From Setoptus koraiensis (lineage: Eukaryota; Arthropoda), in NCBI GenBank assembly GCA_048013815.1, contig CM106585.1, positions 11,718,001 through 11,782,000 of the forward strand: a stretch of DNA of 64,000 nucleotides. Direction: 5' to 3'. The translations under genes were made by a program, and so were the position numbers. How positions within the stretch are numbered: the first letter of the stretch is position 1; each line of letters begins with the position of its first letter. The notes under the pieces are model-generated. The model was not told where the DNA came from. It was given only the letters and a program-made list of their open reading frames with translations, and searched no databases. Positions 32,913-45,555 of this stretch are shown piece by piece.

Positions 32913-33124
32913 CAAATTCTTCAATGCCTGTGGAAAAAAGCAGCCAGCGTTATAACAATATCAGATAGCTCTTTTTACATGAACGAAAAAATATTGGAAA
33001 ATTATCATAACATGTCAACATTGATTATTGAATGTTGATGATCAAGAAGGACGAATTTATGTACTACTTTACCACCACACCACCCCTAAACACCAGAGAA
33101 AGAATTACTACATATTATTATATA

Positions 33125-33190
33125 TGTAGATGGAGGTTTTAGTTTGGGCGCAACGATACTGGCGCCTAACTACAAAAATCTCCGTCTACA
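33125..33190 (+). ncRNA. Candidate pre-microRNA-like hairpin
   Basis: The 5' arm begins TGTAGATGGAGGTTTTAG, the loop is AACGATACTG (33152-33161), and the 3' arm ends TCTCCGTCTACA. I count about 27 base pairs including three G-U pairs, one A/A mismatch (33141/33174) and one 2-base bulge (33170-33171). Size, loop and imperfection fit an animal pre-miRNA, and its place in a probable 3' UTR of G-alpha-o would allow co-transcription. I do not recognise the arm sequences as a known microRNA. It could instead be a small hairpin element. Confidence 0.35.
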
Positions 33191-34899
33191 CTATCACTAC
33201 CACCAACATCATCAACAAATCTTACAAGAGTCGAACATATAGTTAACGTCAGCGAGATATGTAAGTGACGACAATGTGTTTATTGCTAAGGCTTGTTAAT
33301 GTTTCCATTCGGGAGATAAGAGATAGAGAGGCTTTTATACAACGTCTCTTGATCCGTTGATAGTTGAATACCCTTCAGCGGCGGAAGTGAGAATCGAAGC
33401 TATTCAGGTTTGCGACAAGATCGTTATGTTCACCACAAGGGTTCCAAATGTAACCTATCTGCATAGTGAAGATGAGGCTCTTTGATCGGTCTTGGAAGCT
33501 GAAAACATCGTTTGTGTAACACAGGAACAGTCATCAAGACACTCTTAACCATCTGCATCATGGAGGTTTACTCATCTCTATATAGCACAACAAAAATTTA
33601 ATAACTTACTAACAACTTGGTGGAAAATAGAGTATCAGCATAGAAAGCGCGTTTGATGTTGTACATAGTGTACAGTTATTTGAGATTAATCAAGTGATTT
33701 GATGGAAAAGAGAGAGAGATGTTTTTCATTTCTTGATCTGTTCTATGCATTGTAAAAATATTGTAAGTACCACCACATAAGTTAGGTTGCCAATGAAGAT
33801 ATTCCATGTTCCACTCACAACTAACAATATTCTCTATAACATCGCACACACAAACAAACCTGGCTCACAACTTGCCTATACAAAAACCTGATTTTGTAGG
33901 AAATGCCAACTAGCCATCGGCAATAAGACATACACACAAACACACACTTATCATGGGTATAAACTATATACTTTCAAGGCATACTTTATAGAAGAAGCTT
34001 ACGTATAACAATGATCCTCCTTCATTATCACATCAACTAATTATGTCGCGCGCTTGCCTAATTATCAAGTCAAGCACGTGAGAATATCCAGCTTGAATTG
34101 GAGTTTTACATCATCTAGGTCGATAAAGCTTTTGATACGCTTATAATTAACAGTCACGACAACATGATTTTTGTAACCCAAGTGAGAAGTATTGTAACAT
34201 CTATCTTCAAATGTAGGTTACGTAATCAAGGACTTAAATTTGTTTAAACCTGGATGTGAGAAGAATATGACGGACTCACTTGCCAACATTGATTGATATG
34301 ATTTGATGATGGTTTGGAAGCCTGACAAATTCTAGTCTACGAATGCTACTTCTAGATCACTTTTGTTCTTTGAGGTGTTCTTCAACATGATAGTCATCAG
34401 CTAGTCATCTAAGACAAATGCACTGCACAATCTACAATTCACAATTAACAAGAAAGAACAGACGGTGCAAGCACTTAAAGAAACAAATGAATAGGACGAT
34501 ACAACCAATTAATGATTTTTACCATCACTCTGAATAGATCTGACTCGGTGTATTTGGAATCATCTCAATGTGTAAACATATTACAATTCTCATTATAATT
34601 TGATAATACAATGTAAAACGGAATGTATTATTTGAAAAAATAAGCAAAACAATGCAATTCGAAAACAAATACGGAAAGAACATATATAATTATAACAACA
34701 ACAACAACAAAGATAAATATATTTGCTCATAAGACAAAAATTCAAGACAACAACTGCTATGAAAAATGGAAGAACTCATAGATAAAAAAACCGAATACGA
34801 ACCCACTTACACACGCACACATGGACACAAGAAACAAGAGATCATAACAAACACCATGTATTCGAGATGATGTTTATCTATGAATAATGAAAAAAATTA

Positions 34900-34905
34900 A
34901 ATAAA
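34900..34905 (+). terminator. AATAAA, candidate distal poly(A) site of G-alpha-o
   Basis: The hexamer lies in an A-rich context about 2.4 kb after the G-alpha-o stop. Use of this site is inferred. Confidence 0.3.
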
Positions 34906-36210
34906 TCTCGATGTAAATTAACGATAACGATTGAAGTAATTGTATTGTTTGAAAGAATTCATTTGTTTTTCATACTTCAATGCTCCATTCTAAATTATGC
35001 CGCACGAAAGCTGCAGTTTTTACAATCAGTTTTTGCTTTGGCTTTGTCGATACACATATGAGACTTGTAAATGTAAAAATACATACTTCTTGCATGCAGT
35101 TAGTATGAAGGTGGAAAAAAGATTGGACCAAATGAGGTCTACTGCATAAAAATCATCTTTTTTTTATCAAAGGTCCATGAACTCACACCATTTTTAGATA
35201 CGTTTCAATGACCATGGTCTGTCTGTCTGGACCGATAAGATTTAGCCCGATTCAATGCTCCCAAGCGTGGAGTAAACCTGTATAGGTGTCGAACAATTTG
35301 TTTGTGAAAGTGAAAGAATGATTTAGAGTCCGAATCGGGGCTGTAATATCGAAGCCTCACTATGGATCAATGACACTATAAATATTTTATTGTGATATTG
35401 AACTAAGGAATAGAAAACTTATAAATTACTAAAAGAGGACTCCAAAATAATTCTACAGTAGTTTAATGCTCTAACGGCTACATAAACGCGAACGGAGCTT
35501 CATGTGAATTATCTATTTACCGTAGAGGCATCGTACTTCAAATTCAATTTATTCATGGCAACTCTCAACTTTCCGATGGATGTATGAGGTCAAGGTTTAC
35601 TGTTTCTTTTTTTTTGTTTAGTTTTGGTCTACTCGCTTATGTAGGCACGCAATATAAGGGCCAATGACAAGGTCCGACTAGACATTGATGCTGATGTTGG
35701 TTAGAATGACTGCTAGCAATTTGATCACGATAGCTAAAATAGAAAACTTTTTCGAGAGAGCTGCTCTGAGCAACTGTCTTGATGGTATGGCTGTAAAGAC
35801 AGGACAGAAACGAATGTTTATCTGCGTGTTTCAACAAATGATACATATGTAAAAGTACAAACAATGTACAAGAGGTTGTGAGTGTTCCAAACAAAATAAT
35901 GCGTCTACTGTTGAGATTGCCGTGTTAGTATAACAAAGCTGCGATCATTGCCCATTGTTGACAAAAGAAAGCAATTATTGATCCAGTTGATATTTTGACA
36001 CACCAAGATATATATATCGGCTCAACTTTCTTTCGCGTTGAGCGAAGGCAACAATGGTGAAGCGAATTCGTTGATCCGGTTTTGGCTTCGAAGGCAACAA
36101 CATTGCGAACACCCAGAGCGAGAGTGAGATTGGGTGAGCGAGAGCAAGTAAGTGAATCGCTAATGTTGCCAGAAAGTGAGCCAGTCCATGATCCAAAACA
36201 AGCGCAAGTA

Positions 36211-36218
36211 TATAAATA
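36211..36218 (+). promoter_or_regulatory. TATA box of the 27-kDa-type secreted-protein gene
   Basis: TATAAATA, with an initiator-like ATCACTTG about 30 bases downstream. A GA-rich stretch (36115-36160) upstream resembles GAGA-factor sites. Confidence 0.5.
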
Positions 36219-36565
36219 TATCAATATTTGACTGGATGAAATCACTTGAAGTCTGACTCTACAGTTAGTGCTTTAAGTGATACATTATTGCAAGCGATTG
36301 TTTGCAGTTGTCGAATGTCATCATAAGCAGGAAGTAGTTACAGCCTAAGTTGTTTGTCTGTTGTGAAGAGAAACAGAAGCCAATATATTTGCTTGAGCTA
36401 GCGAGATTTTCGCTCAGTCTCACACAAGTGACAACACCGTCGACATCGACATTAAAACAACAAGACAAGACAAGACAAAACAAGACAAAACACAAAACTT
36501 AAAGCAACAAAGAAAGTCATCCAAGTATCCAACACACATCATCAAAAATTCATCTAATCAGCACA

Positions 36566-37472
36566 ATGTATCAAAAGCTATTCGTTATATTCACAGTGAG
36601 CCTGGCCTCAATGAGCCTACTACAGATAATGCCGTACGGCACAGTGCGGGCGCAACAATCGTCAGCGTCATCACAATCCTGTCATTTGAGAGAGCTAGAT
36701 TTATGTGCCGCAACATTGCTAGTGTTCACCCAAAGTCCATCCGGTTTGGCAGTCAACGACAATGATCTCAACAAACAGTGTGTACATTTGCGCGAGGCCG
36801 ACAATTGTCTCAAGAGTTTCACAAAACGTTGCATGACGCCTGTCCAGCGCGAACTGATTTCCATGGCCGCTAATGGCTCATTAAAACTGTTGGATGAGTA
36901 TTGTACAAAAGGTAGTCAATTGAGACAGTCATACCTGAAGCACGCCACTTGCTTGAACCAGGCCCAGAAGACACACCAGAAGTTTTGCATCAAAGAATTG
37001 CAGGCCTCCATGGAGACGCTCACCGGCCAGGGCGATGTCAGCCAGAAGCGACTTCAGATCGGGTGCTGGTAAGTAACGTCTGACACAATCACTATAACAT
37101 TACTAAGATGACTATAACATTGGCGAGACTATAACATGACATGTGACATGAGTAAATAAGTGAATAATTAAACAATTGAATAATTAAATAAGTGAATAAT
37201 TGCGTAACGCCCGTCTCATTTGCAGCACCTACAAACGATTTGAGGCCTGCATCGGGGGACACGTTGAGCGCAAATGCGGCAAGGACGCGCTCAACTTTAT
37301 AAATCTCGTCGTTCGCCGGGCCACCTCAAGAATGCCCGAACTCATATGCAAATCGTACAAACCGGACTCGCCAGAATGCAAGGCCCTACTGCCCAAGCCC
37401 GGAACACCGCCCAAGGGGGCCAAATCTAATTCGGTGATATCGCGTCTATTTTCTGCCTACACAGGCCTATAA
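36566..37472 (+). CDS. Secreted cysteine-rich protein of the 27-kDa haemolymph glycoprotein (DUF1397) type
   Basis: Two exons, 36566-37068 and 37226-37472, join in phase 2 across a GTAAGT/TTGCAG intron into 250 codons (249 residues). The N-terminus is a signal peptide (KLFVIFTVSLASMSLLQI, cleavage near AQQSS). The mature part has regularly spaced cysteines (SCHLRELDLC, CVHLREADNCLKSF, RCM, YCTKG, TCLNQ, FC, GCCTYKRFEAC, KCG, CKSY, EC), the pattern of arthropod 27-kDa haemolymph glycoproteins. Known members are abundant extracellular proteins of unclear function. The adjoining cysteines at the splice (GCC) arise only after intron removal, which supports the model. A basic tail of about 35 residues ends the protein. 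A TATA box lies 350 bases upstream of the ATG, so there is a long 5' UTR or a 5' intron. Confidence 0.8.
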
Positions 37473-38014
37473 TTGATTGTTCTTGTTCTGGCCCATGGCG
37501 CCAGACAGACCAACGAGTTGGAGTCATTGACGGTCAACTAAATTAATTGTCGCCAGCTTCTAGTTCGTGTTACACAATAATAATAATATATAATAGTTTT
37601 TTATTCTTTTGTGTGAGTGTGTGCGTCCGTTGTACAATAAATAATAATAGTAATATCATTCTCTTGTCGCTTATCTACACTTTGATTGACTGTCTCTGCT
37701 GCATTGAAATTTTTCCTCTTGTTTTCTGCTGTCACTCTCTCTCGACGATATTACATGACAAAATCGATTTAATACTTGTGAGCTTCAGAGCTCACTCTAC
37801 ACACAAACAATGAAATCGTTTGCAAATAGAGTGAGCCGTGTCATTTGAAAATGGAAATCTTGTTGAGACGACATCCGATTGTGTCCGTTGTGTGTGAGTA
37901 TCAGATCAGTTTTCGAACAAGTTGAAGAAAAAAAGTTAGTATTCCTAAATTGGCGCCCATCGCTGCACTAATTACAGTTACACAATGGTTCAGTGAGCTT
38001 ATGGCTTGCTTTCA
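37473..38014. other. Gap between convergent secreted-protein and MMP genes
   Basis: 3' UTR sequence for both genes. T-rich, with tandem AATAATA near 37580 and AATAAA-type words at about 37637-37647 for the plus-strand gene. Confidence 0.5.
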
Positions 38015-41000
38015 CTAGTTGCTACTACTTGTCTGGTTGCTACTGGGCCCGGTCGAGCTGTCCGTTGTCTCGCTGTAGTCCGAGGGTCTCATCTGCGATT
38101 TATCATTTTATCATCAAAAGATCAACATGAGAAATTGGTTAGCTAATTGATTGTCAGTTTGAGTGGGATATTTTGGGCATACATTATAACTGGGTTAATT
38201 GGGAATATTCAGTCAATTGTTGTTCAACCCACCCTCAGTTCACTCATGGATTGTTCGCCGGCGTCGCCCAAGGTCAGAGACCATCTACTGTTGGCGTCGT
38301 AACTGAGCGACGGCGACAGATTGTTGCCGTTCTGATTGGACCGGCTCAGCAGCGTTCCGAAGCCCGGCACGGACGAGCTGGCCGCGGACGAGCGCGAGCC
38401 GGCTCGCCGCAGCGTGCTCTGGCGTCTGGCCACCTCCTCGCCGATGCCCTTGTGAAAGGACCAGTCCTCTTGGTTGTCCTGGCTGCTCCTGGACGAACTG
38501 GACGAGCCCGACAGCCGGGTGTTGAGGGGCCTGCTGAGCAAATGTCTAAAATTGAACAGGGATGTTGAGGAGCCGGACGACAGGAGGTCGTCGTTTTCGC
38601 CGCCGTTGTCCTCGGGCCGGCGCCTCTGGGGCAAATTGGACGCGGTGCACCCGAACCACCACTCGCCCGTGGAGCGCGGAAAGCTGGGCTTGGCACCGGT
38701 GTCCACCTGTCGGGACAGAGTCGAGATTATGATTATGACACATTCAATTAGCGGTTTGTTTCGGGTTTGTTTCGGTTTGTTTTTGTGGCGCGGTTGGTTT
38801 TGCGGCGCTAGCCGCCCAGCGATTTACTCACCTCGAACTCGCGATCGTCGAATCTGTAATAGAGATCATCTTTGAAGAAATATGTCATACTGTTCTCCCA
38901 TTGGAAGGCAGCGTCTACGCCGCTCGTGGGCAAGCCGCTCCAATTCTTGATAGACTTGGGATATTGGCTGCTGACGGGCGGGTCCTGTTTGCTGTCGAAG
39001 CGCCAATATTGAGATCCTTTGAAGAAATACGTCTTGCCATTGCCGCTCCAAACAAAGGCCGCGTCCACATTGTTGGGTATGCCCGCAAAGCCGCTGCTTA
39101 TGAGCTTCGGGTAGCCGGGCTCGCGGCGCCTATTTGAGAAGCGCCAGTACTTGTCGTTCTTGAAGAAGAACGTCTTGCCGTCGGCCCAGGTGAGCGCCGC
39201 GTCCAGGTTGCCCGGCAGACCGTCCCAGTCTTTTTGGATGCGCTGCGGATAGCCCGAGGCCAGGCCCTCCATCTTGATGAGCCAATAATGTTGTCCCTTG
39301 AACACGTAGGTGCTGCCGTCGGCCGTTCGAGTGACCGCGTCAATGTTGGAGTCCAGACACAGGTCGGCCGGCTTCGAGCCGAACAGGCCGCCGCCGCCGT
39401 CGCCACTCTCGGCCTCATCCGGTTTGGATGGGGGCGAGTCGTCGCCGTGACCACCGCGACCGCCAAATATGTCGGGCAGCTCAGTGGTGGTGGTGGTGGT
39501 GGTAGTTGTTGTTGTGGTTGTCGATGTTGTGCTAGGCTTGTGTCTAGTGGGCGGCGTGTCCGGATCGTTGGACGACGAGTCCGGGCCCGCACTCTTTTCG
39601 CCATACAAACCCTGAATGCCCAGAATGTCGTCGGCGTGCAACTTAAAATTTGGCTTATATTTCTGATAGAAGGGCGCCATTAGGGCCTCGCGAACGCTGC
39701 TGTGCCCCAGGCCGAGCGAGTGGCCCAGCTCGTGCGCGGCCACCTGAAATATGTTAGTTCCGGCGTACGAGTCCACCGTCCAGTATTCTTGATCGTCGAA
39801 ATGCGCGTCGCCGCCGTATTGCGGAAAATAGGCGTGCGCCAGCGTGTTGCCGGGCCCGTCAAATGGGTCGCCGTCGCCGTGCTCGCCACTGGCAAACTTT
39901 ATGTCTATGTGAACTCGGCCCTCTTTTTTCACCACAAAATCAATGGGGGCCACCTGAGACCATATCTTGAATGCCTTCTCTATTTGGGCGTCCACTTCGT
40001 GCTTCTTGTGCTGAAATCTGGTCGGATATTGCGATATCCTATAGGTGAGTTCGCTGCGGCGCCACTTGCTGCCCTGCAACGCGTACCGTTTTCGTCGCTT
40101 CTTTCCGTTCTCGCCCCTGCCCGAGCGATCCTTGTTGCCGCATCGGGGCATTTGCATATATTTAACAGTCTGGTTATCAATCACTCCTAGAGGGCGAACG
40201 AGACATTATATATGGTTAGTATATAATGGCACAATGATGGCATAACTCATAACAGATTGTCGCTCTGTTGGCGCACTTACCCGTTTCTGGAATTCCCGCA
40301 AAACGCTGAAAAGTCATCACGGCCTCGTGAAAAGCGTCCTCAGATATGAGATTGGCCTGGCTGGTAGATGAGGATTCGTTCATGTAGCCGTAGCGTTGTA
40401 AGTAGGTCTGCTCGTGGCCATCATAAATACGGATGAATACGGATAAATACGAGTAAATACGGGTAAATACGGATAAATACGGATAAATACGGATAAATAA
40501 GGATAAACGGGACAAAAGAGCGCGTATTGTGAGTGAATTGATCGAATCGATCGAAACCGAGGCAGGCGAATATCCGCGGAAAAAAACGTTTCTCCGTTGG
40601 CTCGAGAACAACAACTCAAGCTGAGAACACACACGGCGCGAATAGCAAGTGTCCCGTCTCACACAGACCCGCTACCATGTGACGGCTCCCACTGAGCCGA
40701 TGTGTCAGACAAGAGACAAAATACGTTTGCATTTGTGTGGTTTTCAAGTAGCAATTATTAATTTGCCAACAGCACATTAAATTGATGATATTAAATATCC
40801 GACACAACACTAGACACTCAACAAATCATGCAAATACAATGCATGATGATTTGTCTAGTCATGTCACCTGTGTGTGCCAGCAATGATAACAGGGTCTCAA
40901 ATGAAATATTTAGACGAGCCGTTTGGCGGTATGTAAATTAGGTTCACGCTTCTAACTGTTACAAGTTGTTGTTGTTGTTGTTGTTGTGACTGCCGCTGTT

Positions 41001-42144
41001 GACGCTTGAATTAGCGTACGACCTGTTGCTGTTCAACGCTGTGCGATAGTTAGCAGTAGTAACGGTCTTAATTAGGCATTATCTCTAATGGGTAGACAGA
41101 CAGAAAGATGATATTCGCTCCAACTATAACATCATTGTTTGCCTCTCAACAATAAACGGTAGGTTTTGAAGATATTAGCTTAGCCGTAGGAAGGGCGATG
41201 ATATGACATGGTCTGTCTCGACAAGAGCCTACTCAAACGGCAGTGAGTTTAGCAGTGAGTTTGGCAGTGAGCTAAGCGAGCGTCAATGAGAAGAGAGAAA
41301 AAAAAACAAACCAGAATGCTCTCGCTTGTCGTCACCATTGAAGAATATTAACTGATATTATCTGAAAACAGAGAAAGGATCCAGTCGTATCAAGCGGCCC
41401 CGCACTTTCAAGGCCTTCGCCGCACCGACACAATTGAACGCGTGCTCACAACTTGTCAGATATACACACTACACTAATCAAACTGTACAGTCAAGTTAAT
41501 AAAATAAATTTGATGAGATCACCTGTTCCGATCAACAACTTCCGATGCACAGGTGAGAGTACTAAAATGCAGCAAGATATTATGGTGAGTTTGTTAAACA
41601 AACAAGTGCCTTCGGAGTCAACGTGAGTGACACCGTGGTAGAACTGTGGACTCACCAAAGCATCTATGTCCTTAGGATTGTCCGCTACCATCATTCTGGC
41701 AATTCTGGCGCCGTTATTGGACGGCCTCGTCTGGTTGCCGCTAATTAATTTATCCGAGTTAGATTGGCTAGAGTTGTTGTTGTTGTTGCTTGAGGCTAGC
41801 TGTTGTTGGTGTTGCCGTCTGGCTTGCGACAGTCGATGGATGGTGGAGGAGGCTTCGGCAAACAATGCCACATTATTGGCCGATGTAGGTAACTGTTTGA
41901 GTGCCTCAATGCACAATACGAATAACACAAAAGAGCTTGCCAGTATCACACTCCTTTGTCTTGTTGTTTGTTGTAGTCGATGATGGTGTGGTTGTTGTTG
42001 TTGTTGTTGCATGTGGTTGCTGTGGTCATTTAAATAGTTTGATTTGTTATATTTACAAGTGTCCAGTTTGTTCAATGGGCTCTGATGCTGTTGTTGCTGG
42101 TGTGGCTTTGTGGTCGTGTTAGAAAAACGGTAATTTCGAGTCAT
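38015..42144 (-). CDS. Matrix metalloproteinase with N-terminal anchor and C-terminal extension, five exons
   Basis: Minus-strand exons 42144-41656, 40407-40281, 40186-38832, 38706-38233 and 38092-38015 give exactly 841 codons (phases 0, 1, 0, 0). Exon 1 (163 residues) is polyQ/Asn-rich with one hydrophobic segment (about 66-85, SVILASSFVLFVLCIEAL), then a Ser/Asn linker. Exon 2 is the prodomain (TYLQRYGYM, LISEDAFHEAV..FQRFAG). Exon 3 carries the cysteine switch PRCGNKD, a furin site KKRRKR, the zinc site HELGHSLGLGH with Met-turn ALMAP, a Thr-rich hinge of about 14 Thr, and most of a four-blade hemopexin domain. Exon 4 closes it with FPRSTGEWWFGC and then runs into a Ser/Arg-rich tail that ends in exon 5 (MRPSDYSETT). 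No C-terminal TM or obvious GPI signal is seen. Role: secreted or tethered remodelling of extracellular matrix. Intron 2 is short (94 bases); intron 1 is 1.25 kb. Confidence 0.85.
40425..40505. repeat. 10-bp minisatellite GATAAATACG in MMP intron 1
   Basis: About eight imperfect copies. On the gene's strand it is a CGTATTTATC array ending about 20 bases before the exon-2 acceptor, so it may serve as the pyrimidine-rich tract or disturb it. Confidence 0.9.
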
Positions 42145-44437
42145 CTTGTCCTGTTGTTACTGACCGCACAAACAAACACGCATACACATGAATACGAAAA
42201 GCACAAACAGAAAGTAAATAGTATATCTATATATAATCAATAATAATAATAATAGTATCAACAAACAAAAATTATCTTCCAATGAGAGGTTCACTTTTGT
42301 TCACACTTTTGTTCACACTTGTTGTCTTGGTCGCGGTTAAAGTTGCTGTTGCTGCTGCTGTTGTTGCTGTTGATGTTGTTGTTGCTGTTGATGTTGTTGT
42401 GGCGGTGGTGGTGACTGGTGGTGTTTGGGTCCCATATTCATAATGATATTTATAATGATTTGCATGATTTATTGTTCAATTTCACTTGTAGAGCTTCCGC
42501 TAGCCGCGCACAGCCACGACCTATCACATATATCCTGTGTGTTAATCAGACTGTATAATAATGATGCAACTGCATGATGCAATGATGTCATCGAGTTGAC
42601 CAGTGGCCAAGAATGAGCACTCATTCAATGGGTATGCAACTAACACTTGAGGCTGGCAAGTTACAGTTATGTTTGCCTAGCTATCACACAAACACACAGA
42701 CACACATGGCGGACTTGATTGCAGCGACTTATCAATTATTAATATTCTTCTTCTTTTCCTGTCTGCGAACACCACCACCACCACCGCCGCCACCACTAAG
42801 GAAGAAGCGCAAACGAATGGAAATAGCAACGCCCTTAAACTTGACCTCTCTCTCTCTCTCTCTCTCGCTCCCTCTATGTCTGTCTATCTGTTCGGTTGGT
42901 TTTGTTAGCGCACGATTACGGCGACTGACTCGAGACGACCGTGGTCGCCGTCTCGCTAATAGTAAACGTTGATATGCTGCTGTTAATGCAAAAACGAGAT
43001 ACCAACGCCTCTCTCACTCTAATAATAGCTCATTTGCTTCCTTAGTTGTCGAGCAGTCGAGGGGGAAGCAAGCTAATTGTTGGCTAGATGTGATTAAGCT
43101 AGGTGAATTGTGTTTGTTGCTATCTTCTCTCTGTCTGTCTCTCGTTGGCTCGCTCACTGTTGTATCCTGAGCTACACCGTTCACGCCGCCGGTATGTCTA
43201 GCCAGCCAGTCGGTGTAGAACAAGACAAAAAATATTTCTCCAGTTGTTGTTGTTGTTGTTGTTGTTGTTGTTGCTGTGAAAACTTTGTTCATAGCCCCAA
43301 CGACGCAACAAGCCTGATTAGAATGACGAGATACATAGGCAGTTTTGTCTGTCGATAAATGAACATGATCTATGATGTGCAATCGCCACCAATCAGGTAA
43401 AACAACAATGAGCTTAAATTGTTGTTACGACAATGTATTCAGCCAAGTGTGTCACCCCGACAATGAGAATGACAAAAGACCCAACTACGACATTCTTCGA
43501 CGCGCTGCTAGCGGGTGCTAATAATTATTAAATCATTTGAATTAGATGAACAAATGTGTCTTTGCAGCACACCTAATAATAACTAGATGATAAATGAATA
43601 AACACATCACCGCAGCCATCCAATCAAGCATGTCTGGCACCACCGTCACCACTACCATTACTGCTACTACCACCACTACAACCACCACTGGCACTACCAC
43701 TACCACTGGCACTACCACTGGCACTACCACTGATCACAACAAAACCCTTGTTATACTAGAAACACAATTTACACCTCAAATCATATAACAATTACGTTAA
43801 TAGAGAATTCTCAAGAATTCTGCTGGCGCATTCCGCAACGAGAAAGAAAAAGATAAAATTGTATTATCATCAAAGTTGACTTGTTGCTGCTGCTGTTGCC
43901 TCCGCTTGTTGCAACCTTGATAAAGAATTATTCTTTGTGCAAACTCAAACACTAGAATGTTGGAATGAAAAAACACAGTTAAGCCTGACAGAGACGCTGC
44001 TGCTGATGACCGCGAACGTATAAGTCATGAGTTCTGAGACGTTCTTTTTATCTGCTTCTTTTTCTTCGTCTTCTTCTTCTTCTGAGAACAAGTTGCATTC
44101 ATCAACGCAAACAAGTTGAACGAACTATCACTGGGCAGTAACACACATCAACACAGTTTAGTTTTCAATGTTGCTCTCTAGCCATATTAATAGCAACAAC
44201 AACAACAACTTGTTCAATTATTATTAACTGTTATTCTCGATGCTATTCAAGAGTGCTATTCAAGAGGAAGGGTTGCACTGATGCCCTTGTAGTACATTTT
44301 CTGCACATTAAAGATAATGAAAGATTCTAATATTCAAAAGTAAGTTGACCTTTAATTTAGATCAACAACTTGTATTCACCTTGATTAACTTCATGGTCAG
44401 TTGTAGAAAATATGTTGATTGACCCTTTAGGTATTTA
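42145..44437. other. Spacer between MMP and RanBP2-like genes
   Basis: No gene seen. It holds (GTT/GCT)n near 42340-42420, a (CT)n run near 42846, (GTT)n near 43243-43272 and an ACC/ACT minisatellite at 43660-43733. A translation of the latter (poly-Thr) is not credible as a gene. Confidence 0.5.
43660..43733. repeat. ACC/ACT trinucleotide minisatellite
   Basis: Degenerate ACTACCACC and GGCACTACCACT units, with an 18-bp sub-repeat near the end. Confidence 0.85.
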
Positions 44438-44439
44438 TT
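44434..44439 (-). terminator. Poly(A) signal overlapping the RanBP2-like stop codon
   Basis: The minus strand reads TCA-TAATAAA: AATAAA starts inside the TAA stop. Confidence 0.55.
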
Positions 44440-45522
44440 ATGATGTTTTATAATCCTCATCATCCTCGTCATGTCCATTGAAGACTCTTTCATCCCTATA
44501 AATGATATCGTGATAAAACAAATCCGGCAGTTTCAGTGATCTAGCTTTCTCTACAAGTTCAGGCACTAATATAGGATTTACTAATTCAACTTCATCGTAA
44601 CTTACAGATGACTCTTCTTCAGCTGACTGATCTAACATTTTCTTCATGGCTGTTTCAAAAGCATCGATCATAGCCGGCTTCATTCGAACCAGAAAAACTT
44701 CAGGTGTGGGCTCATTACTGTCGCTGTAGTCGAACGAACTGAATTGCAATGTATTTTCTCTCGGTTTTTCCAAGCCCTTCAAAGTGTTAATAGGAGAATT
44801 CAAACATACTAAATTGGTAAGCTCTCTTCTCATTAATAAACGACTGAACTTGGTTTTTGAGTTGTGGAGAAGTTTCAAGACTCCTACGCCACGTTCTTTG
44901 TATTCTTTGTCGCGCATACGATAAATTTTAGCTCGATTCTCAAATATAACATCCTCGTCTTCTTCGCCAGTCTTCACGTCGATGACAGGGGGCAACGGTT
45001 TTGACGGGTCAGATACAATAGGCACATCGTCTCCAGCTTGCTCACCAGTTTCCGCATCTTCTGAATTTTCGGCCTCTTTTGTAAACGAGAAGTTCGAGGA
45101 CGAAAAAACTGGCTCGAATTTGCCAGAAAAACTGAATTGGCTTTCTCCCTGTGACCATTGAGGTTGAACTTGATTCTTGGCAAGTGAGCTCGAAAAGAGA
45201 TTAGTCTGAGGCACTACTGGAGGTAGGCTTGCGGAGTTAGATGAAAAACCAGAGAAAAGGTTTGTTGATGGAGGTAGAGCTGAGAATAGGGGTGGTGGTA
45301 CAAATGAAAATAAAGATGAAGCGATAGATGGAGTTGTTGTTGGAGTTGTTGCCGGAGCTGGTGTTGGAGTTGTTGCCGGAGCTGGTGTTGGAGTTGTCGC
45401 CAGAGCTGGTGTTAGAGCTGTTGCTGGAACTGGTGTTTGAGCTGTTGTTAGAGCTGTTGTTAGAGCTGGTGTTAGAGCTGGTGTTAGAGCTGGTGTGAGA
45501 GCTGGTGTGAGAGCTGGTGCTA

Positions 45523-45555
<33 letters not shown>

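Larger units (their letters stand above)
32530..36210. other. Long AT-rich region: probable G-alpha-o 3' UTR plus upstream flank of the 27-kDa-type gene
   Basis: No frame of credible coding quality. Non-repetitive AT-rich sequence follows the (CA)n at 32821-32911, which would suit a long neuronal 3' UTR. An AATAAA at 34900-34905 is a candidate end. A microRNA-like hairpin lies at 33125-33190. Confidence 0.5.

Noticed and set aside
43594-43788. Threonine-rich 64-codon frame
   Set aside because: Direct translation of an ACC/ACT minisatellite.
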